A DNA stretch of 64,000 nucleotides from Streptomyces liliiviolaceus (GTDB lineage: Bacteria; Actinomycetota; Actinomycetes; Streptomycetales; Streptomycetaceae), in contig NZ_JAGPYQ010000001.1 of NCBI RefSeq assembly GCF_018070025.1, positions 7,254,001-7,318,000 on the forward strand. The letters are read 5' to 3'. The notes beneath the pieces were generated by a model. It saw nothing but the letters and a program-made list of their open reading frames with translations, was not told where the DNA came from and searched no databases. Each line of letters opens with the position of its first letter. The first letter of the stretch is position 1. The position numbers and the translations under genes are program-made. Below, piece by piece: positions 16,786 through 25,865 of the stretch.

Positions 16786-17814
16786 ATGGTGCGTACCGGG
16801 AGCGTGGCGGGGCCGACCCTCGCGGTCGTCGCCCGCGAGGCAGGAGTGTCCGTACCCACGGCCTCGAAGGTGGTCAACGGCCGTGAGGACGTGGCACCGG
16901 AGACCCGCCGCCGGGTCACCGAGGCACTCGACCGGCTCGGTTACGTGCGCAGACCCCGCTTCGACGCGGCGAAGTCGCCCGGCCTGGTCGACCTCGTCGT
17001 GCACTCGCTGGAGAGCTCCTGGGCCGGCGCGATCCTGCACGGGGTGGAGGAGGCGGCGCAGGACGCGGGACTTGAGGTGGTGGTCTCGGCGGGGCTGACC
17101 CGGACGCGGGGCGACCGTCCGGAGCGCGGCTGGCTGGACAAGCTCGCCACCCGGGGCTCGTCCGGGGTGCTGTTCCATCTCGCCGAGCTGACCGTGTCCC
17201 AGTACGCCTGGCTGGAGCAGCACCGGATTCCGTTCGTGCTGATCGACCCGGCGGTCGAACCGCCCGTGGGTGTCGTGTCGGTCGGCGGGGCCAACTGGCA
17301 CGGCGGGGTGCTCGCCACCGAGCATCTGCTCTCGCTCGGCCATGAACGGATCGCCGTCATCGCGGGGCACCGCCGCAGGACGTGCGGCGGGGCGCGGGTC
17401 GCGGGGTACCGGTCTGCGCTCGCGGCGGCGGGGGTGAGGCATCGGGCGGAGTACCTGCGGTACGGCGGGTTCGACGAGGGGTCCGCGCAGCGCAGGATGC
17501 TGGAGCTGCTCGATCTGCCGGAACCGCCGACGGGCGTCTTCGTGTGCTCGGACCGGATGGCGCTGGGCGCGTATCGCGCGCTTGCGGAGCGGGGGTTGTC
17601 CGTGCCGGACGATGTCAGTGTGGTGGGGTTCGACGATCTGCCCGAGGCACGGTGGGCATCACCCGCGCTGACCACCGTCCGGCAGCCGGTTGCCGAGATG
17701 GCGGGGGTTGCGTTGCGGTTACTGGTGCGGTTGATGGCCGGTGAGCAGCCTGAGGGGACTCGGACCGAGTTGTCGACGCGGTTGGTTGTGCGGGCGAGTA
17801 CGCGGGGGCGGTGA
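16786..17814 (+). CDS. LacI-family transcriptional regulator (contains a TTA codon)
   Basis: This 342-residue sugar-responsive repressor has an N-terminal LacI helix-turn-helix (LAVVAREAGVSVPTASKVVN, then GREDVAPETRRRVTEALDRLGYV) and a periplasmic-binding-protein-like effector domain (LVDLVVHSLESSWAGAILHG, LLSLGHERIAVIAGH, PDDVSVVGFDDLPEARWASP). ATG 16786 follows GGAGAGG; the open frame upstream to 16627 lacks support. Codon 312 at 17719-17721 is TTA, read only by the bldA tRNA, so full-length protein may appear only late in development. It likely controls the divergent esterase and itself. Confidence 0.9.
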   Translation: MVRTGSVAGPTLAVVAREAGVSVPTASKVVNGREDVAPETRRRVTEALDRLGYVRRPRFDAAKSPGLVDLVVHSLESSWAGAILHGVEEAAQDAGLEVVVSAGLTRTRGDRPERGWLDKLATRGSSGVLFHLAELTVSQYAWLEQHRIPFVLIDPAVEPPVGVVSVGGANWHGGVLATEHLLSLGHERIAVIAGHRRRTCGGARVAGYRSALAAAGVRHRAEYLRYGGFDEGSAQRRMLELLDLPEPPTGVFVCSDRMALGAYRALAERGLSVPDDVSVVGFDDLPEARWASPALTTVRQPVAEMAGVALRLLVRLMAGEQPEGTRTELSTRLVVRASTRGR

Positions 17815-17866
17815 CGCTTGGGGGGGCGGGCGCTGTGTGGAATGTGCGGGTGCGTTGTGGCTGGCC

Positions 17867-18254
17867 GCGCCGTTCCCCGCGCCCCTTAAAAACCCGGCAT
17901 GTGCGGGTGCGTCGTGGCTCGCCGCGCCGTTCCCCGCGCCCCTTAAAAGCCGGCATGTGCGGGTGCGGCGTGGCTCGCGCCGTGAAGGAATCGGCGGGCG
18001 CCGTGCGGATCGTGCGGGTGCGTCGTGGCTGAGCGCGCCGTTCCCCGCGCCCCTTACAGACGCCGGTCAGCACGGAGCTTTCAGGGGCGCGGGGAACGGC
18101 GCGACCAGCCACAACCCACCCGCACACGCCCCACCACGCCACCCCCCACGGGCCCTTTAGGGGCGCGAGGAACTGCGCGACCAGCCACAACGCACCCGCA
18201 CATGCCCCACCACGCCAGCCCCCAGGGGCCCTTTAGGGGCGCGGGGAACTGCGC
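17867..18254. repeat. Cluster of dispersed 20-bp repeats between convergent genes
   Basis: The 498-bp gap between the LacI (plus) and ThuA (minus) genes carries GCGCCGTTCCCCGCGCCCCT at 17867-17886, 17924-17943 and 18035-18054, and inverted copies at 18083-18102, 18159-18178 and 18235-18254. The copies at 18035 and 18083 form a 20-bp stem with a 28-base loop. Copies alternate with GTGCGGGTGCGTTGTGGCTG-like spacers, so a longer unit of about 50 bases is repeated. No coding sequence is seen. Confidence 0.85.
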
Positions 18255-18312
18255 GACCAGCCACAACGCACCCGCACCCGCAAACGGACCCAGTGGTTTC
18301 GCCGCGCCCCCC

Positions 18313-18999
18313 CTAGAACGCGGCTGCCCAAGTTATGCCGCCCAGTAGGTGGCTGCGGAAACGGGCGTCCTCGTAGGACTCCGGGGCGTGGCCCAGGGCC
18401 GTGTAGAAGGATCTGCCCCTGCCCTGGGCGTGGCACCAGGACAAGGGGTGGTCGTCGCCCATTCCGCCTCCGTCGTACGAGGCCTCGTCGGCGGAGAGGA
18501 GTACGCGTACCGAACCCCGGGGACTGGCCCGGAAGTCGTACCACTCGTCGGTGAAGGCGAAGGCTGCGGGCAAGTGCCGCGTCGCCGGATGATCGTGGTC
18601 CTCCACGATCACCCGGCCCGGCTGCAGGTCGGGATGCCGGGCGAAACGCGCCCCGAGCAACTCGCCGTAGTACGGCCAGTCGTACTCCGTGCAGGCCGCC
18701 GCGTGCACCCCCACGAAACCGCCGCCCGCCTCGACGTACGCGGCCAGGTGCTCCCGGCCCGCGGGGGTCAGGACGTCACCGCTGGTGGAGAGGAAGACGA
18801 CGGCCGCGTACGGGCCCACGGGGGCGTCGAAGAAACCGGGGTCCTCCGTCGCGTGGACGTCGAAGCCGTGCGCCGCCCCCAGCGCCCGCACGGCGGCCGT
18901 GCCGTCGGGGATGGAGTCGTGGCGGTAGTCCGTGGTGCGGGTGTAGACGACGACCCGCGGACGGGGCGAGGGCGAAGGCGAGGGGTGCTGCGCTGCCAT
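18313..18999 (-). CDS. ThuA domain protein
   Basis: This 228-residue protein is one ThuA-like domain without a signal peptide: RVVVYTRTTDYRHDSIPDGT, AVVFLSTSGDVLTPAGREHL, GGGFVGVHAAACTEYDWPYY and DHPLSWCHAQGRGRSFYTALGH. It is a paralogue of the ThuA part of the secreted protein at 11716-13473, but intracellular. The family is linked to trehalose and other disaccharide use; the reaction is unknown. It starts 17 bases after the MarR-like regulator and probably shares its transcript. Confidence 0.85.
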   Translation of the reverse strand: MAAQHPSPSPSPRPRVVVYTRTTDYRHDSIPDGTAAVRALGAAHGFDVHATEDPGFFDAPVGPYAAVVFLSTSGDVLTPAGREHLAAYVEAGGGFVGVHAAACTEYDWPYYGELLGARFARHPDLQPGRVIVEDHDHPATRHLPAAFAFTDEWYDFRASPRGSVRVLLSADEASYDGGGMGDDHPLSWCHAQGRGRSFYTALGHAPESYEDARFRSHLLGGITWAAAF

Positions 19000-19016
19000 G
19001 AACGGGCTCCAGGTCT

Positions 19017-19757
19017 CTAGCGCGTCGGTTCGGCCGGGGCCGGCGGCTCGGGCTTCGTGTACAGGACCTCGCGCGCCTGTTCCGCGGCACGGGTCATGCC
19101 CTCGCCCACGAAGTCGACGAAGCGGGCGATGCCTTCGAGGCGGGCGGCGGCCGGGGAGTCGGGGCCGAGGACGCTGACACCCTGCCGTGCGGTCTCGGCG
19201 AGCTGGGCGTGCGACTTGGCGGCGGCGATCATCCCGTCGTACCAGACGTCGTTGTCGACGACATAGCGCTCGCGGCGCCGGTCGTCCCGCTCCCGCCGGA
19301 TGAGGCCCTGGCTCTCCAGGAGTGTGACCGCTTTGGAGATGGACGCGGGGCTGACCTGGAGGTGCTGGACGAGTTCGGACGCGGTGAGGCTGCCCGCGTC
19401 GGTGGTGTAGAGGTGCGCCAGCACCCGGGACGTCATCCTGGGCAGGCCCGACTGCATGAGGAGGGTGGTGAACACCTCCACGTACGCGCGTACGGCCTCG
19501 GCGTCACGGCCGTGGGCCTGCGGGGGCGCTTCCTGCCCCTTGGGCGCGGCCTCCCTGCGCCGGTGGGCGCGGTGTTCGGTGGCGCGGTGGGCCAGGTCCG
19601 CGCGGTAGGCGAGAGGGCCGCCGTTGCGCATGACCTCGCGGGTGACCGTCGAGGTCGGGCGGTCGAGGCGCCTGGCGATCTCCGCGTACGCGAGGTCGTC
19701 GGCCAGCCCCAGCGCGATCTGCTGGCGTTCCTGCTGAGTGAGCCTGCCTCCCGGCAT
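19017..19757 (-). CDS. MarR/GbsR-type regulator with N-terminal IS30-like HTH
   Basis: This 246-residue regulator is a fusion. Residues 1-60 are an HTH_38-type helix-turn-helix as in IS30 transposases (RLTQQERQQIALGLADDLAY, AEIARRLDRPTSTVTREVMRNGG). After a basic linker, residues about 85-210 form a MarR/GbsR winged helix (RMTSRVLAHLYTTDAGSLTA, LVQHLQVSPASISKAVTLLE, then GLIRRERDDRRRERYVVDND). ATG 19757 is preferred; an earlier start at 19772 adds five residues. It faces the DUF4097-ABC exporter operon across a gap full of GTTGC/GCAAC motifs, so it probably represses that operon and itself. Confidence 0.85.
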   Translation of the reverse strand: MPGGRLTQQERQQIALGLADDLAYAEIARRLDRPTSTVTREVMRNGGPLAYRADLAHRATEHRAHRRREAAPKGQEAPPQAHGRDAEAVRAYVEVFTTLLMQSGLPRMTSRVLAHLYTTDAGSLTASELVQHLQVSPASISKAVTLLESQGLIRRERDDRRRERYVVDNDVWYDGMIAAAKSHAQLAETARQGVSVLGPDSPAAARLEGIARFVDFVGEGMTRAAEQAREVLYTKPEPPAPAEPTR

Positions 19758-19822
19758 CGCGGTCTCCTTCATGGTCCTCGGTCGTGCTCGATGCGCCGAG
19801 CATAGCGTTCACTCCAAGCACA

Positions 19823-19945
19823 TTGCAACGACCGCGGCGAGTGCTGTTGCGTTAGATGCACTACCAGCGCAACGATTAATAGGTCTTGAGCTGCGAATAC
19901 TGCACTCGTACGCAACAAGCCTGTTGCCGTATCCGTGAACGCAAC
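19823..19945. promoter_or_regulatory. Cluster of GTTGC/GCAAC operator-like motifs
   Basis: The divergent gap holds TTGCAA at 19823-19828, GTTGCG/CGCAAC as an inverted pair at 19846-19851 and 19868-19873, GCAAC-aagcct-GTTGC at 19912-19927, and GCAAC at 19941-19945. Such clustering suggests binding sites for the MarR-type regulator encoded to the left. Confidence 0.55.
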
Positions 19946-20011
19946 GTAGCTTTTCCAATGTCGGAAACGCCGAACGGGCGAACGGACAACAACCACACCG
20001 AGGAGAGCACC

Positions 20012-20680
20012 ATGCAGAAGTTCGACACCACCGACCAGGTCTCCGCCGTCATCGACATCCCCGCGGGCCGCATCAGGGTCATCGCCGCCGACCGGGCCGA
20101 CGCCACGGTCGAGGTCCTGCCCGCGAGCGCCTCGAACAGCCGGGACGTGAAGGCGGCCGAGCGCATCGAGGTCGCCTACGACGACGGCGTCCTGCGGATC
20201 GAGGCCGCACCGGCGAAGAACCGGATCCTCGGCAGCTCCGGGTCCGTCGAGGTGACCGTCCAGCTCCCCGCCGGCTCCCGCGTCGAGGCGAAGACGGCCG
20301 CCGGCGAGTTCCGGGGCGTCGGACGGCTGGGCGACGTCGCCTTCGAGGGGGCGCAGGGCTCGGTCAAGCTCGACGAGACCGCGGAGGCCCGCCTCACCCT
20401 GCTCGCCGGTGACGTCTCGGTCGGCCGCCTCGGCGGTCCGGCGGAGGTCAGCGTCCAGAAGGGCGACATCCGTATCACCGAGGCCGTGCGCGGCACGGTC
20501 GTGCTGCGCACCGAGGCCGGCGACGTGTCGGTCGGCGCCGCCCGCGGGGTCTCGGCCTCCCTGGACGCCGGTACCGCCTCCGGCCGGATCGACAACGCGC
20601 TCAAGAACTCCGACGGCGCCGCCGCTCTGAACATCCACGCGACCACGTCCTACGGCGACATCACCGCCCGCAGTCTCTGA
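20012..20680 (+). CDS. DUF4097 family beta-solenoid protein
   Basis: This 222-residue protein is almost entirely short beta-strands in the DUF4097 pattern: VSAVIDIPAGRIRVIAADRA, VEVTVQLPAGSRVEAKTAAG, LTLLAGDVSVGRLGG, VVLRTEAGDVSVGAARG and HATTSYGDITARS. There is no signal peptide. ATG 20012 follows GAGGAGAG. The gene sits ahead of a two-gene ABC exporter and is a usual companion of such exporters, but its role is unknown; a scaffold or sensory part is possible. Confidence 0.85.
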   Translation: MQKFDTTDQVSAVIDIPAGRIRVIAADRADATVEVLPASASNSRDVKAAERIEVAYDDGVLRIEAAPAKNRILGSSGSVEVTVQLPAGSRVEAKTAAGEFRGVGRLGDVAFEGAQGSVKLDETAEARLTLLAGDVSVGRLGGPAEVSVQKGDIRITEAVRGTVVLRTEAGDVSVGAARGVSASLDAGTASGRIDNALKNSDGAAALNIHATTSYGDITARSL

Positions 20681-20750
20681 CCCGCGGCCCACCCGGCCAC
20701 GGTTCGCGCCCCGCAGTCCCCGACCCGTAGTTCTCGAAGGAGCATTCCTC

Positions 20751-21745
<995 letters not shown>

Positions 21746-21749
<4 letters not shown>

Positions 21750-22537
21750 GTACCCTCTCCCTCGCCGTGCGCGACTCGTCCACGATGCTGCGCCGCAACC
21801 TCCTGCACGCCCGGCGCTACCCGTCGCTCACCCTGAACCTGCTGCTCACCCCGATCATGCTGCTCCTGCTCTTCGTCTACATCTTCGGCGACGTGATGAG
21901 CGCGGGGATCGGGGACGGCGGCGCCGACCGCGCCGAGTACATCGCCTACATCGTCCCGGGCATCCTGATGATGACGATCGGCAGCACCGTGATCGGCGCC
22001 GCGGTGTCCGTCGCCACCGACATGAACGAGGGCATCATCGCCCGCTTCCGCACCATGGCGATCCACCGCGGATCGGTGTTCATCGGGCACGTCGTCGGCA
22101 GCGTCCTGCAAGTGCTCGCCAGTCTGGTCCTCGTCGGCGCCGTCGGTGTGGCCATCGGCTTCCGGTCCACCGACGCCACGTTCATCGAGTGGCTGGCCGC
22201 GTTCGGTCTGCTGGCCCTGTTCGCCCTGGCGCTGACCTGGATCGCGGTCGGGATGGGCATGGCCAGCCCGAACGCCGAGGCGGCCGGCAACATGGCCATG
22301 CCGCTGATCCTGCTGCCCCTCATCTCCAGCGCCTTCATCCCGGCCGACACCATGCCGGGCTGGTTCCGGCCGATCGCCGAGTACCAGCCCTTCACCCCGG
22401 CCATCGAGACCCTGCGCGGCCTGCTGCTCGGCACCGAGATCGGGTACAACGGCTGGCTGGCCGTGGCCTGGTGCCTGGGCCTGGCGGCGCTCGGCTACTA
22501 CTGGTCGGCCTCGCAGTTCAACCGCGACGCGAAGTAA
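21746..22537 (+). CDS. ABC-2 type exporter permease
   Basis: This 263-residue membrane protein partners the preceding ATPase. Six hydrophobic segments are visible, including LTLNLLLTPIMLLLLFVYIF, IVPGILMMTIGSTVIGAAVS, VLASLVLVGAVGVAIGF and LAAFGLLALFALALTWIAVG. The loop AEYQPFTPAIETLRGLLLG near the C-terminus is characteristic of DrrB-like ABC-2 permeases. ATG 21746 overlaps the upstream stop. A strong hairpin follows at 22581-22620. Confidence 0.92.
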
Positions 22538-22580
22538 CCGCCGTGCACCGCGGGCCGGCTCCCGCACCCCGTCCCACCCC

Positions 22581-22620
22581 AAGGCGGCGTACCCGACCAT
22601 GTGTCGGAGTGCGCCGCCTT
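22581..22620. terminator. Two-tier hairpin terminator of the ABC operon
   Basis: The outer arms AAGGCGGCG (22581-22589) and CGCCGCCTT (22612-22620) enclose an inner stem CCGAC/GTCGG (22593-22597, 22603-22607). It lies 43 bases beyond the permease stop. Confidence 0.8.
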
Positions 22621-22676
22621 GTCCGTACGTCCGATTCCTTCAAGACCCGCGCCCGTACGGTCCCTACGGTGGTCCC

Positions 22677-23072
22677 ATGACTCCACGATTCGATCTCATC
22701 GGCCTCGTCGTCTCCGACATGGCCGCGTCGCTCGCCTTCTACCGCCGTCTCGGTCTCACCTTCCCCGAGGGTGCCGAGAGCCTGCCGCACGTCGAGGCGG
22801 AACTGCCCGGCGGTCTGCGCTTCGCGCTCGACACCGAGGACACGATCCGCTCGTTCCACCCCGACTGGCGACCGCCGACGGGCGGGGGCCGGATCGCCCT
22901 GGCCTTCCTGTGCGACAGCCCCGCGGACGTCGACGCCACGTACGAAGCGCTGCTGGCCGCGGGCCACACGGCGGAACTGAAGCCGTTCGACGCGCCCTGG
23001 GGCATGCGCTACGCGACCGTCCAGGACCCGGACGGCAACGGGGTGGACCTCTTCGCCCACCTCGCCCGGTAG
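22677..23072 (+). CDS. VOC (glyoxalase/bleomycin-resistance) family protein
   Basis: This 131-residue protein has the paired beta-alpha-beta-beta-beta units of the vicinal-oxygen-chelate fold: FDLIGLVVSDMAASLAFYRRLG, ELPGGLRFALDTEDTI, LAFLCDSPADVDATYEALLA and MRYATVQDPDGNGVDLF. It may bind or modify a small hydrophobic compound; no substrate is evident. ATG 22677 is preferred, as the frame upstream reads through promoter-like sequence. Confidence 0.85.
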   Translation: MTPRFDLIGLVVSDMAASLAFYRRLGLTFPEGAESLPHVEAELPGGLRFALDTEDTIRSFHPDWRPPTGGGRIALAFLCDSPADVDATYEALLAAGHTAELKPFDAPWGMRYATVQDPDGNGVDLFAHLAR

Positions 23073-23143
23073 CGGCCCCTCTTCAGGGGGCGCAGCCCCC
23101 GGAGCTTGCGGGGGGGTACGTGCGGGTCCGGTGGGGGCTGGTC

Positions 23144-23163
23144 GCGCAGTTCCCCGCGCCCCT
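23144..23163 (+). repeat. Dispersed 20-bp repeat copy
   Basis: One copy of GCGCAGTTCCCCGCGCCCCT lies between the convergent VOC and AraC genes, preceded by a GGGGGC-GCA-GCCCCC hairpin near 23085-23100 as in the composite repeats. Confidence 0.85.
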
Positions 23164-23180
23164 TCAGGGGCCGCGCCCCT

Positions 23181-23915
23181 TCAACGGCGCAGCAGTTCCC
23201 CCAACGGCGCCCCCGCCAACTCCCTCACCTCCCGCGCCAGATGAGCCTGGTCCGCGAACCCCGCGACCACCGCCACCTCCGCCGCGGCGCCCCCACCCCG
23301 CACCAGGGCCAACGCCCGCTGCAAGCGCAGCACACGAGCGAGCGTCTTCGGCCCGTACCCGAACGCGACGAGGGCCCGCCGGTGCAACTGCCGCTCGCTC
23401 CAGCCGACCTCCTCGGCGGTCGCGGCGACAGCGGCCCCCGCGGACAGGGCCGCGACCACGGCCCGCAGCCGCGGATCGGGCGCCCCGGCCCCGGCCGCCC
23501 GCCCCACGGCGACCGCCTCCAGCGCGGCGGCGGGATCGGCCGCCGCGTCGACCCGCTCGGTCAGCCGCCGCACCTCGCCCCCGTCCCACAGATCCGCGAG
23601 GTCGACCCGCCGGTCCCGCAGTTCATGGGCGGGTACACCGAGATAGGAGGGCGCGGTGCCGGGGAAGAACCGCACCCCCGCGTACCGTCGCGGCCCGCCG
23701 GGTTCGTCGCTCAGGTACGCCCGTGTGTCGGGGCCCGCGACGAACAACCGGCCCTCGGTCCACAGCAGGTCCATGCAGCCGTCGGGCAGCACCGGCGCCG
23801 CGTCGCCCGGCTCGGCGGCGCGGGTCCACACGACCGCGCCGGTGAGCCGCGACGCCCGTTCCCGGTACGGCGCCGGCGACGACCCGGAGTGCTGCTCGGC
23901 GTACGGCTCGGCCAC
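23181..23915 (-). CDS. AraC-family regulator (second of a tandem pair)
   Basis: This 244-residue protein has an N-terminal sensor domain like that of many actinobacterial AraC proteins ([41 protein letters not shown]). A C-terminal AraC DNA-binding domain follows ([50 protein letters not shown]). It begins two bases after the stop of the upstream AraC gene, so the two share a transcript. Target unknown. Confidence 0.87.
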   Translation of the reverse strand: MAEPYAEQHSGSSPAPYRERASRLTGAVVWTRAAEPGDAAPVLPDGCMDLLWTEGRLFVAGPDTRAYLSDEPGGPRRYAGVRFFPGTAPSYLGVPAHELRDRRVDLADLWDGGEVRRLTERVDAAADPAAALEAVAVGRAAGAGAPDPRLRAVVAALSAGAAVAATAEEVGWSERQLHRRALVAFGYGPKTLARVLRLQRALALVRGGGAAAEVAVVAGFADQAHLAREVRELAGAPLGELLRR

Positions 23916-23917
23916 GG

Positions 23918-24877
23918 TCAGAAGGCTACGCCGATCGGTGGCCGGGCCGCCCGCGTCCGGTGTTCCTGCGGGCTGACCCCGTACACCCGCTTGAAGGCGC
24001 TGGACAGGGCGAACGCGCTGCCGTAGCCGACCTGGCGGGCGATCGCCTCCAGGGTGTCGTCGGTGTCGCGCAGCCGGTCGGCGGCGAGGGCGAGGCGCCA
24101 GCCGGTCAGGTACGTCATCGGGGGCTCGCCGACGAGTTCGCTGAAGCGGCGGGCGAGGGCGGCCCGCGAGACACCGGCCTTCGTGGCGAGGGAGGCGACC
24201 GTCCAGGGGTGCGCGGGGTCGTCCTGGACGAGCCGCAGCACCCGGCCGACGACCGGATCAGCGAGGGCCCGGTACCAGGCGGGCGCCTCGGCCTGCGGGC
24301 GGGAGAACCAGGCCCGCAGCGCGGCGATGACCAGCAGGTCGAGCAGCCGGTCGAGGACGACCTCCTGGCCGGGCTCGTCGCGCACGATCTCCTCGGTGAG
24401 CAGCGGGGTCAGCGGACACTCCCACACATCGGAGGTCAGCGTCAGCACCGGCGGCAGCGCGTCGAGGAGCCGCCCGCTGACCTCGCCCTGCACCGGATAC
24501 GTACCGATCAGCATCACCATGGAACCGTCGAGGCGCTGCCCCCAGGTGCGCACGCCGAGGTCCATGTGACCGCGCATCGAGCGCCCGTCCGGGTAGGTGC
24601 ACTCCTGGCCCGGCAGGATCACCGCGATGGGCGGGGTGGCGGGGTCGTCGGCGCAGGTGTACGGGTCGGGGCCGCGCGCGATGGCGAGGTCGCCGGCCCG
24701 CAGCAGCACGGGCTCGCCCGCGTCGGGCGTGATCCAGGACTCGCCGCGGATCATCAGCATGACGGTGAGCGGGGCGCGGTCCTCGATCCGGAGGGACCAG
24801 GGTGGTTCGAAGCACGCCCGGATCATGAAGGCGCCACGCGCGCGTGGACCCTCCAGAAGCCCTGCGAGTGCGTCCAT
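23918..24877 (-). CDS. AraC-family regulator, CupA-type sensor
   Basis: This 319-residue regulator has an N-terminal cupin sensor ([16 protein letters not shown] start, [40 protein letters not shown]) as in RipA/MtrA-like AraC proteins, and two HTH motifs at the C-terminus ([40 protein letters not shown], then [11 protein letters not shown]). The true start is ATG 24877, although the open frame runs on upstream through the divergent gene. It faces the NAD(P)-binding oxidoreductase at 82 bases, which is its likely target. Confidence 0.9.
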   Translation of the reverse strand: MDALAGLLEGPRARGAFMIRACFEPPWSLRIEDRAPLTVMLMIRGESWITPDAGEPVLLRAGDLAIARGPDPYTCADDPATPPIAVILPGQECTYPDGRSMRGHMDLGVRTWGQRLDGSMVMLIGTYPVQGEVSGRLLDALPPVLTLTSDVWECPLTPLLTEEIVRDEPGQEVVLDRLLDLLVIAALRAWFSRPQAEAPAWYRALADPVVGRVLRLVQDDPAHPWTVASLATKAGVSRAALARRFSELVGEPPMTYLTGWRLALAADRLRDTDDTLEAIARQVGYGSAFALSSAFKRVYGVSPQEHRTRAARPPIGVAF

Positions 24878-24958
24878 GGGATTCAGAGTAGACGCGCTCT
24901 TATGGGAACGAGAGGTTCGGCGATGTCCCCTTTCGGCGTGCGGTCGTTGACTGGGGCC

Positions 24959-25795
24959 ATGACGGAGAACACGCAGAACGGGACGGTGTTGGTGACGGGC
25001 GCCTCGGGGAAGACGGGGCGCCGGGTGGCGGAGGCGGCGAGGGCCGCGGGGTTCCGGGTACGGGCCGCTTCGCGCGGTGGGGACGTGCGCTTCGACTGGT
25101 ACGACCCCTCGACATGGGACGGGGCGCTGCGCGGGGCCGACGCGGCGTATCTGGCGTACGCGCCGGACGTCGGTGCGCCGGGCGCGGCCGGGAACGTCGC
25201 CGCGTTCGCCCGGCGGGCGCAGGATCTCGGTGTGCACCGGCTGGTGCTGCTGTCGGCGCGCGGGGAGCGTCAGGCGGAGCCGACCGAGCGGGCGCTGCGC
25301 GAGTCGGGGGCCGCGTGGACCGTGGTGCAGGCCGACTGGTTCTTCCAGAACTTCAGCGAGGGCCTGCTGGTGGAGGGGGTGCGCGGCGGCGAGTTCGTGT
25401 TCCCGGCGGGTGAGGTGCCGGTGCCGTTCATCGACGCGCGGGATCTCGCGGAGGTCGTGGTGAAGGCCCTGTCGGACTCCTCGTACGCGGGGCGGACGCT
25501 GGAGATCACGGGGGCGCGGCTGCTGTCCTTCCGGGAGGCCATGGCGGAGATCTCCACCGCGGCGGGCCGGGAGATCCGGTACGTGCCGGTGCCGACGAAG
25601 GAGTACGGGGAGATCCTGGCGGGGTTCGGGCTGCCGGCCGAGGAGGTGGCGTTCATGGAGGAGGTCTTCGACGGGCTGCTCGACGGGCACAACGCGCGGA
25701 CCACCGACGTCGTACGGGAGGTGCTGGGGCGTGCGCCGCGCGACTTCGCGGACTTCGCGCGGGAGCACGCGGCGGACGGGGTGTGGAAGGTCTGA
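24959..25795 (+). CDS. NmrA/SDR-type NAD(P)-binding oxidoreductase
   Basis: This 278-residue protein is an atypical short-chain dehydrogenase of the NmrA/HSCARG kind. The dinucleotide loop is TVLVTGASGKTGRRVAEAAR, then GVHRLVLLSARGE, ADWFFQNFSEGLL and VPFIDARDLAEVVVKAL. The active-site YxxxK is not obvious, as in NmrA relatives that sense rather than reduce. I prefer ATG 24959; ATG 24923 with GAGAGG upstream is possible and adds 12 residues. It is divergent from AraC genes, which probably regulate it. Confidence 0.88.
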   Translation: MTENTQNGTVLVTGASGKTGRRVAEAARAAGFRVRAASRGGDVRFDWYDPSTWDGALRGADAAYLAYAPDVGAPGAAGNVAAFARRAQDLGVHRLVLLSARGERQAEPTERALRESGAAWTVVQADWFFQNFSEGLLVEGVRGGEFVFPAGEVPVPFIDARDLAEVVVKALSDSSYAGRTLEITGARLLSFREAMAEISTAAGREIRYVPVPTKEYGEILAGFGLPAEEVAFMEEVFDGLLDGHNARTTDVVREVLGRAPRDFADFAREHAADGVWKV

Positions 25796-25832
25796 CGCCC
25801 CGCGCCCCCTGGATCCCCGGATCCCCCTGACG

Positions 25833-25857
25833 CCCCGCCGCGGTCACCGTGGCGGGG
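25833..25857. terminator. Bidirectional hairpin between convergent genes
   Basis: CCCCGCC (25833-25839) and GGCGGGG (25851-25857) pair, with an inner CGG/CCG stem and a three-base loop. It sits between the oxidoreductase stop and the BrkB-family stop. Confidence 0.7.
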
Positions 25858-25865
25858 CTGCCGCG

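Noticed and set aside
17867..18254. Regular repeats that might suggest a CRISPR array
   Set aside because: Repeats occur in both orientations with uneven, similar spacers, the same unit recurs elsewhere in the window, and no cas genes are present.
19017..19757. IS30-like transposase remnant
   Set aside because: Only the helix-turn-helix resembles IS30; there is no DDE catalytic domain or terminal inverted repeat, and a full MarR-like domain follows in frame.
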